Shown here one piece after another: positions 34,909 to 43,562 of a stretch of DNA of 64,000 bases. The stretch spans positions 1-64,000 of the forward strand of contig CAYVRP010000027.1 of NCBI GenBank assembly GCA_964454025.1, in the 5' to 3' direction. The notes beneath the pieces were generated by a model, which saw only the letters and a program-made list of their open reading frames with translations, was not told where the DNA came from and ran no database searches. The position numbers and the translations under genes are program-made. The stretch comes from JAFGBI01 sp964454025 (lineage in GTDB: Bacteria; Myxococcota_A; Polyangia; Polyangiales; Polyangiaceae). Each line of letters starts with the position of its first letter. The first letter of the stretch is position 1.

Positions 34909-36288
34909 ATGCGAATCGCGATGGTCATGGCCCGACTCGGCGTCGGGCTGGGCGCCGGCCTCGTCGCCTGTAGCGCCGAAACCGCTGGACGAGACAGCGC
35001 CGGTGGCCTCCCAAGCACGGGTGGCGCGACCGCGGACACCGGGGGGACGGGAAGCCTGGGCGGCGCCGGCACTGCCGGCGGGTCGGGCAGCGGCGGGGAG
35101 ACGATCGCGGAGGGCGCGGCCAGCTCCGGGGGCGCGCCGTTCGGGGGCGCTCCGTTCGGTGGTAGCGGCGGCGGCGAGGTGACGCCGACCGGGGGTACGA
35201 CGCCCGTCGGCGGGACGACGGCGTCGGGGGGTACGACCGGTGGCCTGGCGACCGCCGGGACCGGCGCTTCCCAGGGGAGCCCCGGGGGCGGCGCGGCGGG
35301 CAGCAGCGAAGCCGCGCCGGGCGGGGGCACGACGCCCAGCGGTGGCGTGACCAGCGCCGGGGGCGTGGCCGGCGGAACGACTCCTCTGGCTGGCGCGAGC
35401 GGCAGCAGCGGTGCGGGCGGTTCCGGCGGAGCCGCCGGTGGCGGCGCCAGCGGCGCCGCGGGCCAGGGGCCCCAGGCGTGCCCGGACACGCTGGCCGCAC
35501 TGGCGGCGGGGGACCACACCGCGACGCTGCAGCATGACGGGAGAGCTCGCACGTACCTCCTGCACGTCCCCTCGGGCGTGACGGGCACCGTGCCGACGGC
35601 GCTGGTCCTGGATCTGCACGGTGCCGGGGGGAACGGCCGGCAGCAACGGCAGATGAGCGGCTGGGACGCCGTGGCGGATCGCGAGGGGTTCCTCGCGGTC
35701 TACCCGGACGGCATCGACGGCTACTGGAACGTGGACGACACTTGCTGTGGCACGGCCGGGAGAGAACGGATCGACGACGTCGGGTTCCTCCGAGCGATCG
35801 TGGAGGAGCTGGGCCGAGCGAGCTGCATCGATCGACGGCGCATCTACGTGACCGGCTTCTCCAACGGGGGTGGGCTGACGCATCGCATGGGCTGCGACGC
35901 GGCCGACCTGGTCGCGGCGATCGCGCCCTCGGACACGGATCTCCGAACCCAGCCCTGCCAGGCCTCGCGCCCCATCTCCATGATCGAATTTCGGGGGCTG
36001 GATGACACGTTGGAGCCCTACGAGGGCGGCGTCGTGGGCCCGCCGGGCGGGCAGTACGTCTCGCCCGGCGGCCCCGGCTCGCTGGCGCTCTGGGCCGAGA
36101 TCAACGAGTGCACCGGCACGCCCGCCACGACGGAGCGGTACTGCGAAACCTACACCCAGTGCGCGGGCGGCGTGGAGACGACGCTGTGCTCGCTCCCCGG
36201 CGTGGGACACGGCTGCTACAACAACACGCTCGGGTTCGACGTCGCGAGCGTGGCCTGGAGCGTGTTCGAGCGCCAGCCGCTGCCGTAG
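34909..36288 (+). CDS. Secreted esterase lipoprotein, PHB-depolymerase/feruloyl-esterase (CE1) type
   Basis: 459 aa. The signal ends GLVACSAE, a good lipobox, followed by ~160 residues of Gly/Thr/Ser spacer and an alpha/beta-hydrolase (about 185-455). Strand 1 and the oxyanion region read TALVLDLHGAGGNGRQQRQMSGWDAVADREGFLAVYPDG. The nucleophile Ser is in YVTGFSNGGGLTHRMGC, and the His in LPGVGHGCYNN. Cys pairs (DDTCCGTAG, CETYTQCAGG) suggest disulfides. The LpqC/COG3509 family cleaves polyester or feruloyl-polysaccharide esters. With the nearby cellulases it may help deconstruct plant or polymer matter. Confidence 0.85.
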   Translation: MRIAMVMARLGVGLGAGLVACSAETAGRDSAGGLPSTGGATADTGGTGSLGGAGTAGGSGSGGETIAEGAASSGGAPFGGAPFGGSGGGEVTPTGGTTPVGGTTASGGTTGGLATAGTGASQGSPGGGAAGSSEAAPGGGTTPSGGVTSAGGVAGGTTPLAGASGSSGAGGSGGAAGGGASGAAGQGPQACPDTLAALAAGDHTATLQHDGRARTYLLHVPSGVTGTVPTALVLDLHGAGGNGRQQRQMSGWDAVADREGFLAVYPDGIDGYWNVDDTCCGTAGRERIDDVGFLRAIVEELGRASCIDRRRIYVTGFSNGGGLTHRMGCDAADLVAAIAPSDTDLRTQPCQASRPISMIEFRGLDDTLEPYEGGVVGPPGGQYVSPGGPGSLALWAEINECTGTPATTERYCETYTQCAGGVETTLCSLPGVGHGCYNNTLGFDVASVAWSVFERQPLP

Positions 36289-36354
36289 GCGCGCCGGTGG
36301 GCACGCCCGCGCCACCCTCCTCATCACCGGTCGCGGCCCCCGAGCTCGCCGGCC

Positions 36355-37206
36355 TCAATCGCCCGTGACCGCGCAGGGGCTAGGGGGCGGCGCCGCGTCG
36401 GTGGACCAGCAGGGTTGGTTGACCACGGCGGGCACCGGGCGCCGTTGCCACGGCATCCGCCAGAGGTACAGCGTGTGCAGGATCGTGCTCGCCGCCCCGT
36501 CCGTCTCGGGGGGGCCGTCGGGAGGGCCGGGCACGCGCAGGATCCGCGTGGGCCTCGCGCGGGGGATGTCGAATTCGTGAGACACGATCCGCGCCCCGGG
36601 CCGGAGCGCTTCGAGCTGCGGCACCAGCCGGTCGTTGAGCCGCGTCAGGAGGTAGAGGAAGACGACGTCGGCCGGGGACAGATCGAGGCTGAAGATGTCC
36701 GCGCGCTCGATCCGCACCAGGTGGTCGACCCCGTTGCGGCGGGCGTTGCCGCGCGCCTCGGCCACGCGGCGCGGATCGATGTCGACGCCGAACCCCCGGG
36801 CGCCGTACCGCTTCGCCGCGGTGACCAGGATGCGGGCGTCCCCGCAGCCGAGATCGTAGACGAGGTCGGTCGCCCTGACCTCGGCGAGCTCCAGCATCAC
36901 CTCGACGATGGGCTCCGGGGTGGCCCAGTACGGGACGTCGACGTGCGTCGTGGCGGACAGGGGCGCGGTCCGAGCCTCGGTGGTCGCAGGCGGCGCCGCG
37001 CCCGCCGCGCCCGCCGCGCCCGCCAACGCCGGGGCCACCGCGGCGCTCGCCGGCGCCGCGCCCGCTGCGCCCACGAGCGCGTCCGCGGCCGGCGCCGGGC
37101 GCGCGGATCTCGAGCCCGCCGCCGCGCAGCTCACCGCCGCGCCGAGCGCGGCCGTCGCGCACCAGCGCAGCGGCGCGGACGGCCCCGGCGAGAAGAACGG
37201 CGCCAC
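36355..37206 (-). CDS. Exported SAM-dependent methyltransferase-like protein
   Basis: 283 aa from a GTG at 37206; a GTG at 37302 would add 32 residues before the signal. The N-terminus is a hydrophobic signal with AAVSC (weak lipobox) followed by an Ala/Pro spacer (about 20-80). The catalytic domain has motif I VYDLGCGDARILVTAAKRYGARGFGVDIDP, then ARRNGVDHLVRIERADIFSLDL and ADVVFLYLLTRLNDRLVPQLEALRPGARIVSH, a class I methyltransferase fold. SAM is cytoplasmic, so export of such an enzyme is odd. The signal may instead tether it, or it may be misjudged. Confidence 0.7.
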   Translation of the reverse strand: MAPFFSPGPSAPLRWCATAALGAAVSCAAAGSRSARPAPAADALVGAAGAAPASAAVAPALAGAAGAAGAAPPATTEARTAPLSATTHVDVPYWATPEPIVEVMLELAEVRATDLVYDLGCGDARILVTAAKRYGARGFGVDIDPRRVAEARGNARRNGVDHLVRIERADIFSLDLSPADVVFLYLLTRLNDRLVPQLEALRPGARIVSHEFDIPRARPTRILRVPGPPDGPPETDGAASTILHTLYLWRMPWQRRPVPAVVNQPCWSTDAAPPPSPCAVTGD

Positions 37207-37362
37207 GCGGCGCAGGTTACCCCTTCCGGCCGCGGGCGCCGACGGGCCGCGCGGCGCGCCGCCCCCGGCGGCGCGGGGGGCGCCGACCTGGACGGCGATC
37301 ACGGCGCTGGAGCGGTGACCCCGCGCCGCCGCAGCAGGGGACCCGACCCGGCTCGTCCGCCC

Positions 37363-38553
37363 TCAGCCGCCGCAGCCGCCGCCGGTCCTCCGGGCGCCGC
37401 CGTCGAGACGCTTGACCTTGGCGACGAAGGCGGGGGCGGGGGCGCCGGGGGGCAAGCTCGGGGGACGGCTGAGCGGGTGCAAATCGCCGAGCGCGCCGAG
37501 GCGCGGCGGGGCCGCGTCCGCCGGGAAGAGGGCGATCCAGGCCGGCAGCCCGCCGGCGAGCACGTAGACATTCTCGACCCGGGCGCGCGCGAGCGCCCGG
37601 TAGGCGTCGAGCGCCGGCGCCTCGTCGGCCGCGACCAGCACGCGCACCACGTTCTTTCGGGGACCGCGCGCCGCCTCGACGACGTCGCCCTCGACGCGCC
37701 GCGCGTCGCGCAGGTGGAAGCGCTGGAAGGAGTCCTCGTCGCGCAGGTCCAGGATCTCGAGCGCGAGCGTGCGCTCGCGCATCAGCGCCGCCAGCTCGAG
37801 CGCGTCGATCTGCACCTGCCCGGCGGCGCTCGCCTGCTCCGCCCGCCCCGCCAGCTCCCGCGTCCGCAGGGGCTCGGTGACCGGCCACACCGCCGCGAGG
37901 AGCCCCGCCGTTCCCACGCGCCCCGCGGCGCCGAGATGGGCCGGGCGCAGCCCGCGCGGACGCGCGATCCCGGTCATCCAGCGCTCCACGAGTTCCCCGC
38001 CAGCGAAGAAGGCCAGCGCCAGCGCGAGCGCCAGCAGGACGACCACGGGCATCGGCAGGCCCAGCCACTCGTGCAGCGTCAGGCGCCCGTAGCTGCCGGC
38101 GTGGTTCCAGAACCCGTCGACCAGCGGCTCGGTGTAGCCGAAGAGCAGGATGCCGCCCATCACGCCGAGGACGAACAGCAGCCCATCGAGCTTGGCGGTG
38201 GCGGCGGCGACGAGCGCGGTGCCCGGGCAGTAGCCGCCCACGACGAAACCGACGCCGAAGATCAGCCCACCCACGATGCCGGAGCCGAGGTAGGTGGGGT
38301 TCACCCAGACCGCCTCGAAGTCGAGCAGGCCGAAGGTGGTCGCCGCCAGCACCAGCGTCATGGCGGTGATGATGGCGGTGAACATGACCTTGAGGACGGT
38401 CATGTCGTTCAGATAGAACTGGTTGGTGAGCTTCTTGGCGCTGCCGAACCCGGCGCGCTCGAGCACGACGCCGAAGCCCACGCCGAGCAGGAGGTTCAGC
38501 GCCGGCTCCGCCGCGCGCCCGAGGCTCGAGACGTCGAGGGGTGCCAACGTCAT
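37363..38553 (-). CDS. YeeE/YedE sulfur-transporter half fused to a rhodanese domain lacking the catalytic Cys
   Basis: 396 aa from ATG at 38553, which overlaps the upstream stop as ATGA. Residues about 15-190 form six or so helices with FVVGGYCPGTALVAAATAKLDG (Cys109), the thiosulfate/selenate YeeE signature. A rhodanese-like fold follows (about 245-345: LALEILDLRDEDSFQRFHLRDARRV..., VENVYVLAGGLPAWIALFP), but the active-site loop reads VRVLVAADEAPALDAY with no Cys, so sulfurtransferase chemistry is not expected. The tail has GGARRTGGGCGG. Last gene of the five-gene overlapping operon; it pairs with the preceding YeeE half. Confidence 0.85.
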   Translation of the reverse strand: MTLAPLDVSSLGRAAEPALNLLLGVGFGVVLERAGFGSAKKLTNQFYLNDMTVLKVMFTAIITAMTLVLAATTFGLLDFEAVWVNPTYLGSGIVGGLIFGVGFVVGGYCPGTALVAAATAKLDGLLFVLGVMGGILLFGYTEPLVDGFWNHAGSYGRLTLHEWLGLPMPVVVLLALALALAFFAGGELVERWMTGIARPRGLRPAHLGAAGRVGTAGLLAAVWPVTEPLRTRELAGRAEQASAAGQVQIDALELAALMRERTLALEILDLRDEDSFQRFHLRDARRVEGDVVEAARGPRKNVVRVLVAADEAPALDAYRALARARVENVYVLAGGLPAWIALFPADAAPPRLGALGDLHPLSRPPSLPPGAPAPAFVAKVKRLDGGARRTGGGCGG

Positions 38554-39074
38554 CGCCAGAGCCTCCGCAGGGGGTAGGCCACGAGGTAGGCGCCGCCGAA
38601 CACGGCGAACATGAAGGCCCAGCTCCCGGCCGCGAGCACCGCGCCCCCGGAGAGCGCCTGCCCCGACGTGCACCCGCGCGAGAGCTGAGTCCCCCAGCCG
38701 ACGAGAAGCCCGCCGCCGAGGGCGAGCAGAACCCGCGCCGACGCCCCCAGGCGCGGGCCGCGCAGGAGCTCCGGCTTCACCCGCCCGGCGACGAGGCCCG
38801 AGCCGAGCCCGCCGAGGAACACGCCCAGCACCTCCCAGACCACCCAGTGCGAGAGCGCGGGGCGCGGGCCGCCGCCCAGGTTGGCGAAGAAGCTCCGCGT
38901 GTCCACCTGGGAGGGCATGACGAGGTCGAGCCCCGCCGTCACCAGCCGCGCGAGGCCACCGGACGCGCCGAGCCCGTGCCCCGTGAACAGGAGGGAGAGG
39001 AAGAGCACGACCCCGAGGGCGGCGCCGGCGGCGTACGGGTTCCAGAAGCGGCAAGCTCGGTCAGGATCGCTCAT
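38550..39074 (-). CDS. YeeE/YedE family sulfur-compound transporter (N-terminal half)
   Basis: 174 aa, four to five helices. SRGCTSGQALSGGAVLAAGSWAFM carries the Cys/Ser pattern of YeeE/TsuA transporters, which take up thiosulfate through a relay of Cys residues. Full-length YeeE has two such halves; here the halves are separate genes that overlap by four bases, the second with GGYCPGTAL. Start at 39074, 14 bases inside the cytochrome b gene. Confidence 0.85.
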   Translation of the reverse strand: MSDPDRACRFWNPYAAGAALGVVLFLSLLFTGHGLGASGGLARLVTAGLDLVMPSQVDTRSFFANLGGGPRPALSHWVVWEVLGVFLGGLGSGLVAGRVKPELLRGPRLGASARVLLALGGGLLVGWGTQLSRGCTSGQALSGGAVLAAGSWAFMFAVFGGAYLVAYPLRRLWR

Positions 39075-39696
39075 CAGGAGCCTCCGGGGGGGCCGCCTCG
39101 TCGCCGGTGATCATCGCGCGGAGGTACGCGAGCGGCGTGGGCCCGGTGGTGGTGAGGTAGACGTGCATGACGACGAAGCAGAGAAAAAGCCAGGCCGCGC
39201 CGACGTGCACCGTGGCGACGGCGCCGAGACCGCCGAGGCGATCGACCAGCCCGGCGAGCGGGAAAGCCTGCCAGAGCAGCACGCCGGTCGCGATCTGGAC
39301 CGGGAGGAGCAGGTTTAGGATCGCGAGATAGGTGAGCTGCTGCAGGACGTTGAGCTTGCGGCCCGGGTGACGGGCGAACGGGTGCGGCTCGCCGCGGAAG
39401 ATCCCGCGCAGGTAGTAGCGCGCCTGCGCTACCCCCTGGGTGAGCGCATCGCGAGGCGCGGGGACGTACTGCCGGATGGCCCCCGTCGCCAGGTGGTAGA
39501 AGAGCGAGAGGAACCCGTTGGCGATGAGCAGCAGCGCGAGCGCCTCGTGCAGGCGCGTCGCCCCCGCGAAGCCGAGGAGGCGCACGCGCTCGGGCGCGTG
39601 GATCTCGAAGCCCGTGAGCGCGAGGAGCAAGATGGTGGCGGCCTGGAGCCAGTGCCAGATCCGCTCGTAGGCGGTGTAGATCTCGACGCGCTTCAC
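39061..39696 (-). CDS. Membrane cytochrome b (b/b6, thiosulfate-reductase gamma type)
   Basis: 211 aa, four helices. Haem-ligand His candidates lie in YERIWHWLQAATILLL, ATRLHEALALLLI, GFLSLFYHL, and HVGAAWLFLCFVVMHVYL. This is the diheme cytochrome b type that passes electrons between quinones and periplasmic multiheme partners, as in formate, hydrogenase and thiosulfate reductases. It starts four bases inside the preceding multiheme gene and ends 14 bases inside the YeeE gene, so it is tightly coupled to both. Confidence 0.9.
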   Translation of the reverse strand: MKRVEIYTAYERIWHWLQAATILLLALTGFEIHAPERVRLLGFAGATRLHEALALLLIANGFLSLFYHLATGAIRQYVPAPRDALTQGVAQARYYLRGIFRGEPHPFARHPGRKLNVLQQLTYLAILNLLLPVQIATGVLLWQAFPLAGLVDRLGGLGAVATVHVGAAWLFLCFVVMHVYLTTTGPTPLAYLRAMITGDEAAPPEAPDERS

Positions 39697-41855
39697 GTGC
39701 CCCTCCCGGCGCGGCGACCCGAGATCACCCGCAGCGCCCCGTGCGTCGCCGCGCCGCCGAGGGTGAGCCCGAGGAGCAGGAGCCCGAGGGCGTCGAGCAG
39801 GCCAGATCGGCTGAGCCCGAGCACGTGCAGGTCGAGCGCGGCCGCGCGCGGCGCGAGGGTGAGGCGCCCGGACTCGTCGCGCGCGACCGAGAAGGCGGCG
39901 AGCAGGCGGGCGTCGCCGACGAGCCGGGGCGCGACGCCGAAGGGCGCGCGCTCGGCGAGGGTGAACGGCGCGACGAGGCGCGAGCGCGCGGCGTGACAGG
40001 CGGCGCAGTCGCGGAGCGCGGAGGTCGCCGGGCCCACCCCGTGGTGCACCCCGAAGGGCTGGAGCTCGCCCTCCAGCCGGGGGTTCTGCGCGCCGGCCGC
40101 CACCAGGAGCTCCCGGGCGCCGGCGACGCGGTCGCTCGTGTCGAGCACGCGCTCGTCGTCACTGAGCTGGCCGTCCCCGTCGCGGTCCAGCAGCCCGCGG
40201 CGCCGCGCGGCGGCCGGCCCGCCGTGGCAGGCGCGCCCGCGCAGCGCCAGGCTCGCGGGGCGCGGCCCGGCGTCCGTATCCACGACCCAGAAGAAGCTCG
40301 CGACCATGTTGTAGGGCACCAGGCGGCGGCGCCCGCCGGGCTCGTCGCGCCGGAGCAGCAGCGGCTGGTAGCCCTCGACCCGCGCGGCCGGATCCGCGAT
40401 CGAGCCCGCGAGGCCACGGCGCTCGACGCGCGGGCGACCGGCGGCGTCCGGCACGCTGTAGTCCGTCACCTGTCGCGCCGGGGCGTACAGGGCGCTGACG
40501 TGGCAGGTTTCGCAGGCGATCTGCGCGAGGTGACGCTCCGTACGCGGCAGCCAGGCGTGTACCCGGAGCGGGTCGTGGCAGTCCTCGCAACGGCGCATGG
40601 TGCCGTCGTGCGCGTCGGCCACGGTCCCCTGGGTGCTGTAGCCCTTGGCGAGCTCGTGGCTGGGGCGGCGGAGGAACTCGCCCAACGAGACGTGGCGGGC
40701 GTCATGGCGCAGGTGCGCGGGCATCCTGCGCGAGAAGGCGCTCGCCGGATCGTTCGGGGAAAAGTGGCAGTCGGAGCACTCGAGCAGCCGCTCGGCGTGG
40801 ACGTCCCAGGGGCGATCGAGGGCGGCGCGCCCGGCGACGTTCAGCTCGCTCGAGCTGATGCGCGCGGGCGAGAAGACCGCGCCCGTCGTCTCGGTCGCGC
40901 GGGCGCTGGCGCCCAGCCGACCGAGGGTGGGGCCATCCCGCGACGCGATGCCATGACACGCGCCGCACGCCTCACTCGCCGGCGACCGGATCCGCAGGCG
41001 TTCGCCGGCCAGGGTGCCGGCCGGTTGCAGGGCGGCGGCGAGCCACCGCAGCGGCGGGAGGGGCGCCTCGGAGACGGGCACCTCGTCGGCGGCCGGCGCC
41101 GCCGAGCCCGCCGCGCGCACGACGCCGAGGGGGAGGAGCGCGGCGCTGGAGTAGCTCGCGAGATCGCCGCCGAGCGCCGCGACGTCCGGGACCCGCGCCC
41201 CGCGGACGTGGCAAACGACGCAGTCCGCCTCGAAGCGGCGCGCGCGGTCCCCGCGCCGGGCCGGGCCCGCGCCCAGCATCCTCGCCGCGTTCTGCGTCAC
41301 CCAGGCGTCCACGAGCCCGGGGGCGCCGGGCGCGGCGCCGCTCGGGGCGACCGAGTCGTAGCCGGCGAGCGGATCCCAGCGCCCGAAGAGCCCGGGACCG
41401 CGATCCCAGGCGCGCCCCGATCGGGCGCGGCCCGGCTCCACGAGCTCGTCCACTCCCAGCCGGAAGTGGTAGCCGTGCTCGGCAATCCAGGCCGCGTCAT
41501 GGCAGCCCCCGCAGGTGGCGAGCGAGCTGAGCGGCCGTCCCGTGCGGAGGACGAGCTCGCCCCGAGCATCGCGCAGGGGCACGGCAGGGTGCAGTCCCGG
41601 GGCCGGCGTCGCCCGCGACGGCGTCACCATCACCTCGGGCGAGGGCGGCGGGGGCTCCGCGCGCGGCGGCGCCGCGGAGGCGGACGTCGCGGCGACCGGC
41701 GCGGTGCTCCCGCGCGTCTCCGGCGCGGGCGCCGCGCTCGCGGAGGCAGAGGGCGCGACCGGCGGGACCGGTGGCTCGGCGAGCGCCGCCGCCAGGGGCC
41801 AGGGCAAGGCCGCCGCGATCAGGAGCGCCACGCGACCGGATCGGGGCGGCGCCAT
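39693..41855 (-). CDS. Periplasmic multiheme cytochrome c with C-terminal anchor and EF-hand loop
   Basis: 720 aa from ATG at 41855, one base overlapping the octaheme gene's stop. A signal peptide and Ala/Pro/Ser-rich spacer (about 1-85) precede seven CXXCH haem sites in order: CGGCH, CVVCH, CGACH, CSDCH, CEDCH, CETCH, CAACH. An eighth site is degenerate, reading RACHG near residue 543. Just after it is a perfect EF-hand loop DRDGDGQLSDDE (residues 557-568). A hydrophobic helix near the C-terminus (LLDALGLLLLGLTLGGAATHGALRVI) would anchor the protein to the membrane. It probably carries electrons between the cytochrome b and the octaheme enzyme. Confidence 0.85.
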   Translation of the reverse strand: MAPPRSGRVALLIAAALPWPLAAALAEPPVPPVAPSASASAAPAPETRGSTAPVAATSASAAPPRAEPPPPSPEVMVTPSRATPAPGLHPAVPLRDARGELVLRTGRPLSSLATCGGCHDAAWIAEHGYHFRLGVDELVEPGRARSGRAWDRGPGLFGRWDPLAGYDSVAPSGAAPGAPGLVDAWVTQNAARMLGAGPARRGDRARRFEADCVVCHVRGARVPDVAALGGDLASYSSAALLPLGVVRAAGSAAPAADEVPVSEAPLPPLRWLAAALQPAGTLAGERLRIRSPASEACGACHGIASRDGPTLGRLGASARATETTGAVFSPARISSSELNVAGRAALDRPWDVHAERLLECSDCHFSPNDPASAFSRRMPAHLRHDARHVSLGEFLRRPSHELAKGYSTQGTVADAHDGTMRRCEDCHDPLRVHAWLPRTERHLAQIACETCHVSALYAPARQVTDYSVPDAAGRPRVERRGLAGSIADPAARVEGYQPLLLRRDEPGGRRRLVPYNMVASFFWVVDTDAGPRPASLALRGRACHGGPAAARRRGLLDRDGDGQLSDDERVLDTSDRVAGARELLVAAGAQNPRLEGELQPFGVHHGVGPATSALRDCAACHAARSRLVAPFTLAERAPFGVAPRLVGDARLLAAFSVARDESGRLTLAPRAAALDLHVLGLSRSGLLDALGLLLLGLTLGGAATHGALRVISGRRAGRGT

Positions 41856-43372
41856 CAGCCCTCCCCTTCCCCGACGTACCCCAGCCGGGCACGCCCGCCG
41901 CGCAGCGCCGGATCCCCCTCGTAGCCGAGCGCCCTCCAGTCGAGCCGCCCCTGCTCCGAGTGGCAATCGACGCAGCCCAGGGCCTCTCCCGCGGGCGGGA
42001 TCATGTGCGCCTGCGGCCAGTACATGCGGGTCTGGATGAAGCCGTACTCGCCGCTGAAGGGGATCCCCGCCGCCGCCGAGCCGAGGGTGAGGGCGCGTCG
42101 CCAGTCGAACTCCGTCCAGTAGCCGCCTTCGCCCCAGGTCTTGGCCACCAGCAGGTGCCGGAGGCGGGTATCGTAGGGTTGCTTGCCGCGGTGGACCTTG
42201 AAGGGCCAGATCTGCGACCGCGGATCACCGATGGTGCCGAGCGGTCGGTTGACGTCCAGGGTGCGGTTCGGGTCGACGGGATCGCCCTTGAGGTAGCGCT
42301 CCATCCGCCCGTCGAACCAAGCGTACTCCGGCACCACGCGGGAGGCGTAGACGAAGCTCCCCTTCTCCTTGAGGTAGCGGTGCGGATCCTGGGCCTGGGT
42401 GTCCTGGCCTGCGGTCGACCAGTCCCAGACCATCTTGGTCGGCGTCTCGACGGCCATCAGCGGGACGTGGCACGTCACGCAGGCGATGGGGCCCGCGTGC
42501 TGGTTCAGCCGCTCGGTGCGGTGGGGCCGCGCGGCGTGGCAGGCCGTGCACGCGACGCGCGGCCCCGCGCCGGTGCTGACGCCCATGCTCTGCCCCGGCA
42601 CCTGGTGGTGCTCGGTGCGGTGACAGTCGACGCAGGCGAGGTTCGCGCGGCCCATGTGCACGTCGAGGTTCGCCGGCGGGTTGGTGAGCGTCGCGTCGAG
42701 ATCCCCGTGCTTGACGGCGTCGCCGCCACCGCCCGCGAAGTGGCAGGCGCCGCAATTCGCGCGCGTCGGGCGCCCGACGCTCTCCGCCGCGGCGCGCAGA
42801 TCCGTCCCCTCCGCCGGCAGGCCCGCGAGGTCCTTCCGATAGGCCCCCGTCTGCTCGTGACAGACCAGGCAGTCCACCAGCGCGGGATCCTCGAAATCGT
42901 AGGTCGCGTCGGCCCAGCCGTAGCCGGCATGACAGCTCGTGCAGCGGGGCCAGTTGCTCTCCACGCTGAGACAGAAGTTGTTGATCGTGTTCTTCTTGCC
43001 GATGCGGGTCGGCGCGGCGTGCCCCGGACCCCGCCCGGGCACCGCGTGCGCGTGGCCGAGCCACTGATAGTGCTGCGTCCCCATCACCTCGCGCGCGGCG
43101 GTGGGGTGGCACTCGAGGCAGGCCCGCGTCACCGAGGGTCCGTCGGGCAGCGGCGCCGGGAAGAGCCCGCGGTGGTCGGTGTGCGTCCGCGGTCGCGCCA
43201 CCCGCGCCGCGGGATCGTCGGCGCGCCAGGCCAGGCCGCGGCTCGGAGTCAGCAGCGCCGTGAGCGCCGCCGCGCCAGCGACCGTGAGCAGCACGAGCCC
43301 GAGGGACGCCCATCGCGGCGCGGGCGAGGGCCCGGTCGCGGCGGCTCCTGCGGGGGCGGGAGGCACGGACAT
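41855..43372 (-). CDS. Octaheme c-type cytochrome, tetrathionate reductase (OTR) family
   Basis: 505 aa from ATG at 43372 (a GTG at 43429 adds 19 residues; neither has a strong ribosome site). An N-terminal helix (about 22-42) exports or anchors it. Eight CXXCH sites are seen: CLECH (85), CTSCH (144), CLVCH (168), CGACH (207), CVDCH (247), CTACH (275), CVTCH (298) and CVDCH near 475. The segment INNFCLSVESNWPRCTSCHAGYGW and the block after haem 7 are typical of the octaheme tetrathionate-reductase family, periplasmic enzymes reported to reduce tetrathionate, nitrite and hydroxylamine in vitro. A Lys haem ligand is expected near haem 3 (YRKDLAGL), not proven. First gene of the overlapping operon. 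Confidence 0.88.
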   Translation of the reverse strand: MSVPPAPAGAAATGPSPAPRWASLGLVLLTVAGAAALTALLTPSRGLAWRADDPAARVARPRTHTDHRGLFPAPLPDGPSVTRACLECHPTAAREVMGTQHYQWLGHAHAVPGRGPGHAAPTRIGKKNTINNFCLSVESNWPRCTSCHAGYGWADATYDFEDPALVDCLVCHEQTGAYRKDLAGLPAEGTDLRAAAESVGRPTRANCGACHFAGGGGDAVKHGDLDATLTNPPANLDVHMGRANLACVDCHRTEHHQVPGQSMGVSTGAGPRVACTACHAARPHRTERLNQHAGPIACVTCHVPLMAVETPTKMVWDWSTAGQDTQAQDPHRYLKEKGSFVYASRVVPEYAWFDGRMERYLKGDPVDPNRTLDVNRPLGTIGDPRSQIWPFKVHRGKQPYDTRLRHLLVAKTWGEGGYWTEFDWRRALTLGSAAAGIPFSGEYGFIQTRMYWPQAHMIPPAGEALGCVDCHSEQGRLDWRALGYEGDPALRGGRARLGYVGEGEG

Positions 43373-43562
43373 CGAGGTGCGGAGGAGGATTGTCCTGGTA
43401 AGACCCCGGGGGCGGAACGATGGATTCACGGTGAGCGGGGTGACCGGGCCGATTCTCGTTCCGATCCGTCACCTTCCGGCGGCGCCGGCTCCGTTGGCCC
43501 CTGGCCCCCGCCGGGGTTGACCGGGGATTCGGCGCCAGTGGGGGCTTCGAGCCGGCCGCCGG

